The notes under the pieces were generated by a model that saw only the letters and a list, made by a program, of their open reading frames with translations, did no database searches and had not been told where the DNA came from. From 2011-GWA2-47-8b sp964361325 (GTDB lineage: Bacteria > Patescibacteriota > Minisyncoccia > UBA6257 > WO2-44-18), in the NCBI GenBank assembly GCA_964361325.1, contig CAYHZT010000001.1, positions 1 to 64,000 of the forward strand: a DNA stretch of 64,000 nucleotides, read 5' to 3'. How positions within the stretch are numbered: the stretch's first letter is position 1; every line of letters starts with the position of its first letter. A program made the translations under genes and the position numbers. Below are positions 7,712 through 16,664 of the stretch, one piece after another.

Positions 7712-8935
7712 ATGAAAAAGAAACCAAAGAAACTTTTTAAGAAAATTAAAAAAACGAAAAAAATCCGCCGAACTGCCAAGAAAATCCAAAAATCCCGTAG
7801 CGGCGGGATAAAAGGCGCGAAAGCCGGACGAAAACCTAAAGCGCTCACAAAAAAGGAACAGAAGCGGGAACTGGACCTCCAGGCGCTTAAGGAATTAATT
7901 GATCGAGGCCACGGGAGGGGTTTCGTGACAGATACGGAAGTTTTGCAGTATTTTCCGCACGTAGAGGATGACATCAGTTTCTTGGAAGAGATTTACGATA
8001 AACTCGAAGAATCAAACATCAAAGTAATCGAAACTAATCAGCTGATTGAACTTCCAAAAGAAGAAATCAGCGAAAAAGAATTAGAAGAGGCGACTTTGAG
8101 CGACAATTTGCCGGATGCGGTGCAGATGTACTTGAAAGAAATCGGACGCACTCCCTTGCTTAACACCGAAGGCGAGAGAGAACTGGCAAAACGAATCGAG
8201 AAAGGCGACCAGGAAGCGCGGCGCAAATTTATTAAGGCAAACCTGCGTCTCGTGGTTTCCATCGCCAAGCGTTATGTTAACCGTACGCCGAATTTAAGTA
8301 TTTTGGATTTAGTTCAAGAAGGTAATATCGGTTTATCGCGCGCGGTGGACAAATTTGATTATCGCCGCGGTTTTAAATTTTCCACTTATGCCACTTGGTG
8401 GATTCGTCAGGCGATTACCCGCGCGTTAGCCGACCAGTCGCGCACCATCCGCATTCCCGTGCATATGGTGGAGACTATTTCCAAATATACGCAAGCCAAA
8501 CGTCGTCTTTTGCAAGAATTGGGACGCGAGCCTCTCGCGGAAGAAATCGCCATTGAAATGAACATACCGGTGGAAAAAATCCATCACATTCAAAAAATTT
8601 CTCAAGACGTGGTGTCTTTAGAATCTCCCGTCGGAGACGAGGATGAAGATTCCACGTTGTCGGAATTTATTCCTGATGAACGCAATTTAACGCCTTCACA
8701 AATCGCCTCGCAAACTTTACTGCGCGATAAAATACACGAGATTTTAGTTGATCTTACGCCTCGCGAGCAGAAGATTTTGAGTATGCGTTTTGGACTGGAA
8801 GATGGCGTTACTCATACCTTGGAAGAGGTTGGCAAGGAATTCGGGGTTACCCGCGAACGCATTCGTCAAATTGAGGCAAAAGCCCTGGCCCGCATAAAAG
8901 GGCATGAAAAATCCTTTACCTTAGAGGGGTATTAG
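7712..8935 (+). CDS. rpoD: Primary sigma factor (sigma-70)
   Basis: A 407-residue housekeeping sigma factor. Region 1.2 ([16 protein letters not shown], about 140), region 2 ([46 protein letters not shown]), region 3, and region 4 ([15 protein letters not shown] and [14 protein letters not shown]) are all present in order. The first 50 residues are unusually rich in Lys, and the segment from about 60 to 110 resembles region 1.1. The consensus promoters seen across the window match this factor's expected specificity. Confidence 0.97.
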   Translation: MKKKPKKLFKKIKKTKKIRRTAKKIQKSRSGGIKGAKAGRKPKALTKKEQKRELDLQALKELIDRGHGRGFVTDTEVLQYFPHVEDDISFLEEIYDKLEESNIKVIETNQLIELPKEEISEKELEEATLSDNLPDAVQMYLKEIGRTPLLNTEGERELAKRIEKGDQEARRKFIKANLRLVVSIAKRYVNRTPNLSILDLVQEGNIGLSRAVDKFDYRRGFKFSTYATWWIRQAITRALADQSRTIRIPVHMVETISKYTQAKRRLLQELGREPLAEEIAIEMNIPVEKIHHIQKISQDVVSLESPVGDEDEDSTLSEFIPDERNLTPSQIASQTLLRDKIHEILVDLTPREQKILSMRFGLEDGVTHTLEEVGKEFGVTRERIRQIEAKALARIKGHEKSFTLEGY

Positions 8936-8987
8936 GGCCTGGGGACGGGGTGCTTCCCAAGTTAGTCTTAATATGCTATCTTCCAGT

Positions 8988-9010
8988 AAAGGTGTTAAAC
9001 GCCTTTTTTT
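8988..9010 (+). terminator. Terminator of dnaG-rpoD
   Basis: AAAGGTG (8988-8994) pairs with CGCCTTT (9000-9006), loop TTAAA, with T continuing to 9010. The next gene's GTG start follows within four bases. Confidence 0.75.
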
Positions 9011-9013
9011 CTT

Positions 9014-10423
9014 GTGAAAAAGACCAATTTGCTGTTTTCAGCGTTAATATCGCTGGTTTTAATATCCCCCTCAAACCTTGTTTTCGCGCAGAGGGCGGTG
9101 GATTTAGGCACGGAAAGTTCCGGTCTTTTGCCGTCTAATCCGTTCTATTTTCTTAAGGAGTTCGGCCGGGGAGTACATAAGTTTTTTATCGGTAATCCGA
9201 TTCGCAAAGCCGAGTTAGAACTTAATATTCTTAATGAAAAAGCCGCCGAGCTCAAAAAGCTGCAAGAAATTACGCCTGATAACATGGGGGCACTTTCTCG
9301 GGCCCTTGCTAATTATCAAGCGGCTGCCGAGCAATATAAAATCCGTCTAGAAAGTCTGGCGGGACAGGGGACTAATCCTAATCTTGACCGCTTACTGACA
9401 CAGCTTATTGAGCGTGGTTTAAAACATCAGCAATTATTTGACGAGCTGCGCGCTCAATTCTCTTTGGAACAAACGTTCTTGGAAAATCTTGGCAACGTGG
9501 AAAGGGCATTGATAGAAATGTTGGCGGTGGTTGCTCAAAGACTGGATACGCCCGAAAAATTTCGTAGCCGTTTGGAATCCGCGGTCGCCGAGCAAGGGGA
9601 TGTTTTTCAAGAATTAAGAGCGGCCGAATTCGTGGATCGGCTGGAGGAAAAGCTGTCCGGCGCGGCAAGGGAGGAAGTCGCTGCCTTAAAAGAAGATTTG
9701 TTAATAGCTTTTAGCGGTCGTTTGGAAGGCCTGCAGTTAAGTAACACGGCGGATATCGAAGCGTTGCAACAAGTTCCCGGCGATCGTTTGCGAATTTTAA
9801 AACTTTTAGATGAAGTTCGCGAGTTGGTGCTGGATCCGGAATTAAAGAGCGAGCTTAATATCGCACGCCAGTCTTTATTGGAAAAAGTTGAAGAAAATAA
9901 CGGCATAGGCGAACCGGAGGCGGCGCAATCCATAAACTTTGCCAAGGAACTGCTTGTCGAGGTTGAAAAAAAGATTGCTGAAAATCCGGTCACCGCTTCA
10001 TCGGCCATTAAACAATTAGTAGAACGAGTTAAGTTTAATATTTCTCAAGCGGAAATTTTTTATGACCAGGAAAATTACGGCAGCGCTTTCGGCCAAGCTA
10101 CTGCGGCTTCGGCGGCCGCCAAAAACGCCTTATTGCAATTAGTCTATAATCCCAACGACCGCGTCCAGGACGTGGATTCCTTGAAACGCACATATGACCA
10201 ACTCATTGTTAAAGTTAACGAGGCGGGATTAACCGCGGAAAAAAATCCTAAGCTTTTTGGGCTATTAAACGAAGCGGAAAAAAAGATTGTGGCAGTCGCC
10301 CGGCTGATTGAAGGCAAGGCTAAGCCGGAAGCTATCGTTAATGCCCTCCGGAATGTTAAAATTCTGTTGGCCGCTATTGAACAATATATCGCGACCGCCA
10401 ATGCAGTCCGAGGAAATCCGTAA
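9014..10423 (+). CDS. Secreted DUF5667-type coiled protein
   Basis: A 469-residue protein with a cleavable-looking signal peptide (residues 1-25, ending LVFAQ) and a long helical, mostly charged body. The segment LPSNPFYFLKEFGRGVHKFF followed by PIRKAELELNILNEKAAEL matches the DUF5667 domain, common in Patescibacteria and of unknown function. The remainder is predicted coiled coil with repeated E/K/L/A patterns. The GTG start is chosen because the hydrophobic signal begins right there. Its end overlaps the alaS start by 23 bases. Confidence 0.8.
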   Translation: MKKTNLLFSALISLVLISPSNLVFAQRAVDLGTESSGLLPSNPFYFLKEFGRGVHKFFIGNPIRKAELELNILNEKAAELKKLQEITPDNMGALSRALANYQAAAEQYKIRLESLAGQGTNPNLDRLLTQLIERGLKHQQLFDELRAQFSLEQTFLENLGNVERALIEMLAVVAQRLDTPEKFRSRLESAVAEQGDVFQELRAAEFVDRLEEKLSGAAREEVAALKEDLLIAFSGRLEGLQLSNTADIEALQQVPGDRLRILKLLDEVRELVLDPELKSELNIARQSLLEKVEENNGIGEPEAAQSINFAKELLVEVEKKIAENPVTASSAIKQLVERVKFNISQAEIFYDQENYGSAFGQATAASAAAKNALLQLVYNPNDRVQDVDSLKRTYDQLIVKVNEAGLTAEKNPKLFGLLNEAEKKIVAVARLIEGKAKPEAIVNALRNVKILLAAIEQYIATANAVRGNP

Positions 10424-12182
10424 AAGTTTTTTAGAATTTTTTCACGCCAAGGGACACGCGGTTGTCCCTTCGTCGTCTTTGGTACCCGATGACCCGTCGG
10501 TGCTTTTAACTACCGCCGGTATGCAGCAATTTAAAAAATATTTTACCGGGGAAATGGACGCGAAAAGAGATTACGGAAGTGCCAGCGCGGTTTCAATACA
10601 AAAATGTTTCCGCACTTCTGACATAGATGAAGTGGGGGACAAAACCCACCTTACGTTTTTTGAAATGTTGGGAAATTTTTCGTTCGGCGGTTACTTAAAA
10701 AAAGAAGCCATTCATTACGCTTACGAATATCTGACAAAGGCACTGGGCATTAATCCCGAGCGCATTACCGTAACGGTTTTTGCCGGCGAGGATGGCGGCC
10801 CTTCGACAGGCTCAGGGCAAACAATTCCTTTTGACAAGGAATCGTTTGATATTTGGCATAAAGAAATAGGCTTGCCTGTTTCCCGAATTTCCAAACATGA
10901 TCGCCAAGATAATTTTTGGGGGCCAACCGGCAATGAAGGTCCTTGCGGACCAACCACAGAGATTTACGTTGATGGCGTTGAAGTCTGGAATTTGGTTTTT
11001 AACCAGTATTACCAAAGTAAAGATCCTTCGGCAGGCTCAGGACAGGCAAAACTTGAAAAATTAAAAACTCCCGGAGTAGATACCGGTATGGGATTTGAGC
11101 GTCTAACGGCAATGCTCCAGGGAGTGGAAGATGTCTTTGCCACCGATTTATTTGAGCCGCTGATCAAGAAAATAAATGAAACCGCGCCGCATCTTAAAGA
11201 CCGCGAAGTGAGAATTATTGCCGACCATTTGCGATCTTCCGTGTTTTTAGCGGCTGACGGAGTGCGTCCTTCGAATAAAGAAGCGGGATACATTCTACGC
11301 AGACTTTTACGTCGAGTGCTCGCGTATCAGGTTTTATACGACATTCACGGCGATCTTTTGTCGGACGCCACAAAAATTGTTAAAGAAAAATTCGGAAAGT
11401 TTTACCCCGAAGTCGCAAGTCCGATAATTTTAGAAATTCTGGAAACCGAAAGGGATAAGTTTCAAAAGGCAATTGCGCTGGGCATAAAAGAGCTTCCAAA
11501 ATATAAAACTATCACCGCCAAAGACGCCTTTTATTTGTATGAGACTTTTGGTTTGCCGCGGGAGTTAATCGTGGAATTAGTGCCTGCCGCGGCCAAAAAT
11601 TTAGACAAAAATGATTTTGAAGCGGAATTTTCCAAGCATCAAGAGATTTCCCGCGCGGGTTTGGAAAAAAAGTTTGGCGGCCACGGCTTGCTTTTAGATA
11701 CCGGCGAATTGAAAGCCAAAGACGAAATTGAACTTCAGAAAGTTGTGCGTCTTCATACTGCCACACATCTTTTACAAGCGGCGTTGCGCAAGGTTTTAGG
11801 AAATGAAGTTCAGCAGAAAGGCTCTGACATTACCGCCGAGCGCACCCGTTTTGATTTTGCGTTTTCACGCAAATTGACCGCTGAAGAAATTAAAAAAGTA
11901 GAGATTTTAGTGAATGAAGCGATAGAAAAGGACCTACCGGTGCAATTTAAGGAAATGTCAAAAAGCGAAGCCGTCAAAACCGGCGCGCTGTACTTTTTCA
12001 AGGAAAAATATCCGGACAAAGTAAAAGTTTATTATGCCGGGCGGTCATTGGAGGACGCGTTTTCTAAAGAATTTTGTGGCGGCCCCCATGTTTCCAACAC
12101 ACTGGTGATAGGCAAGTTTAAAATAACAAAAGAAGAGGCGGTCGGCTCGGGCGTCCGTCGAATCCGCGCAACCGTTGAATAA
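10401..12182 (+). CDS. alaS: Alanyl-tRNA synthetase, C-terminally shortened
   Basis: AlaRS charges tRNA-Ala. This form has 593 residues against about 870 in E. coli. The class II catalytic core (residues 1-240), tRNA-recognition region, and editing domain with zinc motifs HTATH and CGGPHV are present. The protein stops just after the editing domain (GSGVRRIRATVE), so the DHHA1 and C-Ala domains are absent. Two short in-frame insertions encode GGPSTGSGQT (near residue 136) and DPSAGSGQA (near 210); both come from the dispersed CCTTCG...CTCAGG repeat. The start ATG at 10401 gives the canonical N-terminus (EEIRKSFLEFFHAKGH). Confidence 0.95.
   Translation: MQSEEIRKSFLEFFHAKGHAVVPSSSLVPDDPSVLLTTAGMQQFKKYFTGEMDAKRDYGSASAVSIQKCFRTSDIDEVGDKTHLTFFEMLGNFSFGGYLKKEAIHYAYEYLTKALGINPERITVTVFAGEDGGPSTGSGQTIPFDKESFDIWHKEIGLPVSRISKHDRQDNFWGPTGNEGPCGPTTEIYVDGVEVWNLVFNQYYQSKDPSAGSGQAKLEKLKTPGVDTGMGFERLTAMLQGVEDVFATDLFEPLIKKINETAPHLKDREVRIIADHLRSSVFLAADGVRPSNKEAGYILRRLLRRVLAYQVLYDIHGDLLSDATKIVKEKFGKFYPEVASPIILEILETERDKFQKAIALGIKELPKYKTITAKDAFYLYETFGLPRELIVELVPAAAKNLDKNDFEAEFSKHQEISRAGLEKKFGGHGLLLDTGELKAKDEIELQKVVRLHTATHLLQAALRKVLGNEVQQKGSDITAERTRFDFAFSRKLTAEEIKKVEILVNEAIEKDLPVQFKEMSKSEAVKTGALYFFKEKYPDKVKVYYAGRSLEDAFSKEFCGGPHVSNTLVIGKFKITKEEAVGSGVRRIRATVE
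10798..10818 (+). repeat. CTTCG-CTCAGG dispersed repeat inside alaS, copy 1
   Basis: The unit (CCCTTCGACAGGCTCAGGG with GCCCT/AGGGC ends) adds in-frame Pro-Ser-Thr-Gly-Ser-Gly-Gln to AlaRS. Related units lie at 11024, 13481 and 47981. Confidence 0.8.
11024..11042 (+). repeat. CTTCG-CTCAGG dispersed repeat inside alaS, copy 2
   Basis: TCCTTCGGCAGGCTCAGGA, in the same reading frame as copy 1, encoding Pro-Ser-Ala-Gly-Ser-Gly-Gln. Confidence 0.8.
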
Positions 12183-12280
12183 TATTTATTTTTGTTTTAA
12201 CTTATAGGCGTTCTTTGATATTGTGTCAGGCCTACTTCTGCCTGTCGGTAGGTGGAGTTTTACACTAAAGGAGGTGGTCC

Positions 12281-13480
12281 ATGGTCTATAAGAGAATTTT
12301 TCTTGCCGGTACTTGTCGTACGCCGATTGGCATGGCGCCGCGTGGAAATCTCAAAGATATTCCGGCGCATACACTGCTTTCTTTGTGTTTCCAGGAAACT
12401 TTGAAACGAGTTGGTATTGCGCCGGAAGCGATTGACGAGGTAATCGCTGGCAATATCGCCCAATCTTCAGAAGCGCCGAATATTGCAAGGGTGTCCGCGC
12501 TTTTGGCTCATATTCCCGAATACGCGCCGGCATTTACAGTCCAAAGAAATTGCGGTTCCGGTCTGCAGGCAGTCGTATCCGCCGCGCAGATGATTAAATT
12601 AGGAGAGGCGAGCGTGGTAATGGCTGGCGGCGCAGAAAGTATGTCCAACATTCCATTTATTCTAAAAAAAATGCGTAATGGTGTTCGTTACTTTCCTGGG
12701 CAAGCAATGCAAAATTTAGTGGACACGTTGGACGAGGGCCTTACCGACCCAATTACTCATGAATTAATGGGTATGACGGCCGAAAACGTTGCCGCCAAAT
12801 ATGAAATTAGCCGCGCTGACCAGGATGAGTTCGCGGCGGAATCCCACAAAAAAGCTTTTCGGGCAGTTCGTTCCGGAAAATTCCGTTCGCAAATCGTTGC
12901 CGTAAAAAATTCCAAAGAAAGCATTTCCGAAGACGAGGGAATCAATCCAGCGATGACTAAGCAGATGCTGTCTCTTGCGCCGACTATTTTCAAGAATAAC
13001 GGTACGGTTACGCCATTCAATAGTTGTCCGCTTTCGGATGGCGCGTCATCGCTTTTGGTGATGGACGAAGAAGCTGTAGCGAATTGGAGAGTAAAACCGG
13101 AAGCGGAAGTATTGAGCTATGCTTTTACCGGCGTTCACCCGTCGTACATGGGGATGGGGCCGGCGAGTGCGATTCCTTATGCGCTTAGGAGGGTGATGAT
13201 GTCGAAAATAATGGAAATCAACGCGATTGATGTCTTTGAAATCAACGAAGCGTTTGCCGCGCAGGCGCTTGCCTGCCAGCGTCAATTGAAGATTCCTCCG
13301 GACAAGCTGAATCCTTGGGGAGGCGCTATCGCTCTCGGCCATCCGGTCGGGGCAACGGGCGCGATGCTGATTACTAAAATCATCGCGATTCTCAAGGATA
13401 CGAAGAAAGAATATGGCGTTATCTCTATGTGTATTGGCGGCGGCCAAGGAGGCGCTTTGGTTCTTCGTAATATGCAGTAA
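12281..13480 (+). CDS. Thiolase (acetyl-CoA acetyltransferase family)
   Basis: A 399-residue thiolase. Enzymes of this family condense two acetyl-CoA into acetoacetyl-CoA or run the reverse cleavage. The nucleophilic Cys91 (NCGSGLQA), His354 (GHPVGATGA) and the second catalytic Cys384 (CIGGGQGG) are intact, as are the NEAFA and GGAESMS motifs. A strong SD (AAAGGAGGTGG) precedes the ATG. No partner of a mevalonate, butyrate or beta-oxidation pathway is in the window, so the physiological role is open. The strong SD and own terminator differ from neighbouring genes and may hint at acquisition. Confidence 0.93.
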   Translation: MVYKRIFLAGTCRTPIGMAPRGNLKDIPAHTLLSLCFQETLKRVGIAPEAIDEVIAGNIAQSSEAPNIARVSALLAHIPEYAPAFTVQRNCGSGLQAVVSAAQMIKLGEASVVMAGGAESMSNIPFILKKMRNGVRYFPGQAMQNLVDTLDEGLTDPITHELMGMTAENVAAKYEISRADQDEFAAESHKKAFRAVRSGKFRSQIVAVKNSKESISEDEGINPAMTKQMLSLAPTIFKNNGTVTPFNSCPLSDGASSLLVMDEEAVANWRVKPEAEVLSYAFTGVHPSYMGMGPASAIPYALRRVMMSKIMEINAIDVFEINEAFAAQALACQRQLKIPPDKLNPWGGAIALGHPVGATGAMLITKIIAILKDTKKEYGVISMCIGGGQGGALVLRNMQ

Positions 13481-13499
13481 TCCTTCGATAAGTTCAGGA
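13481..13499 (+). repeat. CTTCG-CTCAGG dispersed repeat after thiolase, copy 3
   Basis: TCCTTCGATAAGTTCAGGA starts at the first base after the thiolase stop codon. It is diverged from the coding copies and not translated. Confidence 0.65.
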
Positions 13500-13509
13500 T
13501 AAAACAAAC

Positions 13510-13541
13510 GGCCCCCGCGTTCATTAATGAGCGCGGGGGCC
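13510..13541 (+). terminator. Terminator of the thiolase gene
   Basis: GGCCCCCGCG (13510-13519) pairs perfectly with CGCGGGGGCC (13532-13541). The T-run is short (TTCTAATTT). Confidence 0.85.
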
Positions 13542-13551
13542 TTCTAATTTA

Positions 13552-13560
13552 TGGTATAAT
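13552..13560 (+). promoter_or_regulatory. Extended -10 promoter, predicted leaderless
   Basis: TGGTATAAT (13552-13560), seven bases before the GTG start at 13568. No clear -35 because the thiolase terminator occupies that place. Confidence 0.6.
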
Positions 13561-13567
13561 AAAGTTA

Positions 13568-14740
13568 GTGATAGTCAAGTATTTAAAGACATTACTATCG
13601 TTGTTTCGTAATAAGAACGATAGGTTTTTAGTACTGGAAATACTGGAAAACAATAATAGGGGCGCCTCTATCAGAGCTGATTTTACCAATAAAACAATCT
13701 CTGTTTCAAAAATAGTTTCCCACCCGTCTTTAAAGAAAATTCTTAAAAAATTCGGACGACTGGCAAAATATAAAATTATTCTCGGATTGGATTCGCATCT
13801 CGCCACCACTATTTATTCGTCGGTAGTTTTAGTTCGTGATCGCTATAAAGAATTAATCGACGAACCGGAATTGGACAATTTAATTTCCCAAGCCATTTGG
13901 AAATTTTTTGATCGTCAGCGGAGCAAGGTAGCGGCCAAAATGAATGTTACCGACCTGGATATCGTTTTGACCGATGTGCGTATCCGGGGCGTAAAACTTG
14001 ATAGCCACAAAGTAGTAAACCCGATTGGTTTTAAGGCCAAAACCGTGGAAATCCAATTCAGCCAAACTTTTTTACTGCGGGATTTTATAAATTCCGTAAA
14101 AGATTATTTGCCGCTGAATTTAATATCTTTAGTCAGCGAAAACGGTACGGCCTGGGCAAGCGTGATAGCGAAATCTAACCTGACTGACAATTTTCTTCTT
14201 GCTAATCTTTATGGGAGTAAAACTCTGATGTTTTTGACCGACGGCATTCAAAATGCTTATTGCGAACGTTTTAATTGGGGAGAAGAAAACCTACACCGAT
14301 CGCTGGCGGCCGATTTGGCGATTACGCCTGGGGTGGCAAAACTGATTATCGGAAAGTGCACGGCCGAGCAAACCTCTCCGACATTCCGCAAGCGGTTGGA
14401 AAACTTATTTATAAAAGAATTAGAAGTGCTGGCCGGAGGAATCAACACGGCCCTGAAAAAAACCGACACAAAATTAGTATATTTAAACACATTTTTTGAT
14501 TTGCCCGCCATATTTTCCAGCGCTTTTAAGAATCAATTTGAACGTTCGGTGTCTTTGCAGCCAATTTCAATAGACTTGATTAGTCAAAATTTTGGTTTTG
14601 ATATAAAATTTAAAAACAGCGCTGACTCTAAGAGTTCATCCGGCCTTTTAGTGTCGCTTATGGAATGGTATTTGGCGCCTCAAGATGATCGGATGAGTCA
14701 ATTGGCAAAACGCCGCGTGCGTTGGTTATCGCCGTTGTAA
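13568..14740 (+). CDS. Divergent FtsA/PilM-like protein
   Basis: A 390-residue soluble protein. The pattern resembles the actin-like ATPase fold of FtsA and PilM, with an SHS2-like insert near residues 120-180 (DIVLTDVRIRGVKLD, then the strand TVEIQFSQTFLL), but nucleotide-binding loops are weak, so this is tentative. It begins with GTG seven bases after an extended -10 element. The next gene starts three bases after its stop and encodes a bitopic membrane protein, the layout of PilM/PilN or FtsA plus a membrane partner. A role at the envelope as a cytoplasmic partner is inferred from this pairing. Confidence 0.5.
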   Translation: MIVKYLKTLLSLFRNKNDRFLVLEILENNNRGASIRADFTNKTISVSKIVSHPSLKKILKKFGRLAKYKIILGLDSHLATTIYSSVVLVRDRYKELIDEPELDNLISQAIWKFFDRQRSKVAAKMNVTDLDIVLTDVRIRGVKLDSHKVVNPIGFKAKTVEIQFSQTFLLRDFINSVKDYLPLNLISLVSENGTAWASVIAKSNLTDNFLLANLYGSKTLMFLTDGIQNAYCERFNWGEENLHRSLAADLAITPGVAKLIIGKCTAEQTSPTFRKRLENLFIKELEVLAGGINTALKKTDTKLVYLNTFFDLPAIFSSAFKNQFERSVSLQPISIDLISQNFGFDIKFKNSADSKSSSGLLVSLMEWYLAPQDDRMSQLAKRRVRWLSPL

Positions 14741-14743
14741 ATT

Positions 14744-16303
14744 ATGACTTCTAAAAATTTACCATATAGAATAAAAAAAATAGCCGTAGGAAAAAGCGAT
14801 GAAGTGGCATTGGTGGTGGAAAAAATTATTGATTCCGATGCTAAGGAAATCGTTTTAAGCATACCGCGATTTTCCCGGCTGGCTGAGTCGCTCGCTAATT
14901 TTCATCTGATCAGTCGCGAGAGTAAATTATTGCGAAAAAAAATTATTATTGAATCGGTGGACGACAAGGTAGTCGAACTCGCGAATCTGGCTGGAATAGA
15001 ATCGCTAAATCCGATTTTGTCCCGATCTCGCCGCCAATTTTATGATATTGTTTCCGCTCGTCAGAGCCGCGAAGATGCGGCGGAAGAGGTAATGGAAAAA
15101 AAGAGACTAGTGGAATCGGTGAAGCGGAAGCGTTTAAAATTGCCGCGCCTGCCGTCATTTAATCTGAAATTCGGCGGTAAAAAAATTATTTGGGCGGGCG
15201 CTGTTATCGGTATTTTAATTATTCTGGTAATTATTGCCCGGGCTTTGCCGAAAGCCGAAATAACTATAGTGACGGTAAAAACGCCTTGGACCTACAATGA
15301 TTCGGTACTGGCGGAAAAATCAGCTGCTATTGATTCGGCCATTGTCAGAATCCCTTCTCAAATTTTTAATCAGGAAGGAAAACAGCAGCTCTCTTTCCCT
15401 GCCACCGGTAAAAAAACCGTTCAACAAAAAGCAACCGGTAAAATTACTATTTATAACGCCTACAGTTCCGATCCTCAGCCGTTGGTTGCCGCCACGCGAT
15501 TTTTAGCGCCTGATGGGAAAATTTTCCGGCTCACTAAAAGCGTCGTTGTAACCGGCGCGAAAATTTCCGAAGGTAAAATTATTCCTTCAACTATAGAAGC
15601 AAGCGTTATCGCCGATAAATCGGGAGAGGAATACAATATCGGTTCGGTTAACTATTTCAGCATTCCGGGCTTTCAAGGCACGCCAAAATACCAAGCGTTT
15701 TACGGCGAGTCCAAGGGATCTATGACGGGTGGTTTTATCGGCGAAGTGGCATTTCCGACTGATGCCGATGTTAGGGCTGGTTCGGCGCAGATTTCGGAAA
15801 ATATTAAAAAAACGCTGACGGATAAAATTGCCGAGCAGATTCCCAAAGATTTTAAAATTATTGACGGCGCCACCAAATTTAATTTGACCAAGCTGGATGT
15901 TTCTACTCAAACGGATGAAAAAAAGAATTATTCCGTGGCGGCCGAAGCGCAAACGAGCGTTATCGCTTTCAAGGAAGCTGATCTCTTAGCGGTGTTGGAA
16001 ACAAGAATCGAGAACGATCTCAAAGAAGACTATCTAATTAAAAGTTTTGAGATTGCTTATGGAAAGGCCCGCGCTGATTTTGTCGTTGGCCGTTTGAGCT
16101 TTCCGATAAAATTCGATGCCATCATAAGCCGGACGATAAACGCCGAAGAATTGAAAGAGAAAGTTAAAGGAATGGCCGAACCAGCCTTGCGGTCGCTGAT
16201 ATATGCTTTGCCGGAAGTAAAATCGGCCGAAATATCGCTTTGGCCGTTCTGGGTAAGTAGGGTACCGAGCGCTATCGGGCGTATTAAAATTACCGTTGAC
16301 TAA
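14744..16303 (+). CDS. Bitopic envelope protein with baseplate-J-like outer region
   Basis: A 519-residue protein. Residues 1-135 are cytoplasmic, charged and basic near the membrane (VKRKRLKLPRLP). One strong transmembrane helix spans about 146-166. The rest is extracellular and beta-rich, with segments KATGKITIYNAYSSDPQPL and TRFLAPDGKIFRLTKSVVV that resemble proteins annotated 'baseplate J-like' in Patescibacteria. I recall this annotation but not a proven role. It is tightly linked to the FtsA/PilM-like gene, suggesting one envelope-spanning complex. No phage genes are nearby, so a prophage origin is unlikely. Confidence 0.6.
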   Translation: MTSKNLPYRIKKIAVGKSDEVALVVEKIIDSDAKEIVLSIPRFSRLAESLANFHLISRESKLLRKKIIIESVDDKVVELANLAGIESLNPILSRSRRQFYDIVSARQSREDAAEEVMEKKRLVESVKRKRLKLPRLPSFNLKFGGKKIIWAGAVIGILIILVIIARALPKAEITIVTVKTPWTYNDSVLAEKSAAIDSAIVRIPSQIFNQEGKQQLSFPATGKKTVQQKATGKITIYNAYSSDPQPLVAATRFLAPDGKIFRLTKSVVVTGAKISEGKIIPSTIEASVIADKSGEEYNIGSVNYFSIPGFQGTPKYQAFYGESKGSMTGGFIGEVAFPTDADVRAGSAQISENIKKTLTDKIAEQIPKDFKIIDGATKFNLTKLDVSTQTDEKKNYSVAAEAQTSVIAFKEADLLAVLETRIENDLKEDYLIKSFEIAYGKARADFVVGRLSFPIKFDAIISRTINAEELKEKVKGMAEPALRSLIYALPEVKSAEISLWPFWVSRVPSAIGRIKITVD

Positions 16304-16325
16304 ATAGTGGTTTCCGTGCTATATT
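16296..16325 (+). promoter_or_regulatory. Promoter of the infA-rpsI ribosomal operon
   Basis: TTGACT (16296-16301), 18 bases, TATATT (16320-16325). The -35 overlaps the end of the upstream gene. Expected leader is about five bases. Confidence 0.7.
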
Positions 16326-16337
16326 CATTACTTATAA

Positions 16338-16553
16338 ATGGCAGATAAGAATGTAAGACGGGTGGAGGGGCGAGTGGAAGAAGCTTTGCCCGGCGCGGCG
16401 TTTCGGGTTAAAACCGAAGAAGGTAAAATCGTGCGCGCTTATTTATCCGGAAAAATGCGTCTCCATTATATAAAAATTTTGCCCGGAGATCGCGTCACTA
16501 TGGAAATGACTCCTTATGACGAAGCCCGCGGCAGAATCACTCGTAGATTATGA
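16338..16553 (+). CDS. infA: Translation initiation factor IF-1
   Basis: A 71-residue S1-like OB-fold protein that sits in the A site during initiation. The family pattern [47 protein letters not shown] and RGRITRR is present at full length. Its TGA stop overlaps the rpmJ ATG (ATGA). It opens a long ribosomal operon with a promoter just upstream. Confidence 0.96.
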   Translation: MADKNVRRVEGRVEEALPGAAFRVKTEEGKIVRAYLSGKMRLHYIKILPGDRVTMEMTPYDEARGRITRRL

Positions 16554-16663
16554 AGGTACGATCATCAGTAAAAGTTATTTGTATAAATTGCAAAATCGTT
16601 CGCCGCAAGCGGAGGATTTTTGTGATTTGCAAAACTCCGAAACATAAACAAAGACAGGGATAA
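16550..16663 (+). CDS. rpmJ: 50S ribosomal protein L36
   Basis: A 37-residue L36. It carries the four zinc ligands of the zinc-binding form: Cys-x2-Cys (CINC), then a third Cys and a His in [11 protein letters not shown]. It is coupled to infA by a four-base ATGA overlap and followed one base later by rpsM. The order infA-rpmJ-rpsM-rpsK-rpsD-rpoA-rplQ is the standard alpha operon. Confidence 0.93.
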   Translation: MKVRSSVKVICINCKIVRRKRRIFVICKTPKHKQRQG

Positions 16664-16664
16664 T

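Noticed and set aside
12226..12252. A hairpin (CCTAC ... GTAGG) upstream of thiolase as a riboswitch or terminator
   Set aside because: The stem is only five pairs with no T-run and no recognisable aptamer. It may be a degenerate dispersed repeat, but one copy is not enough to call it.
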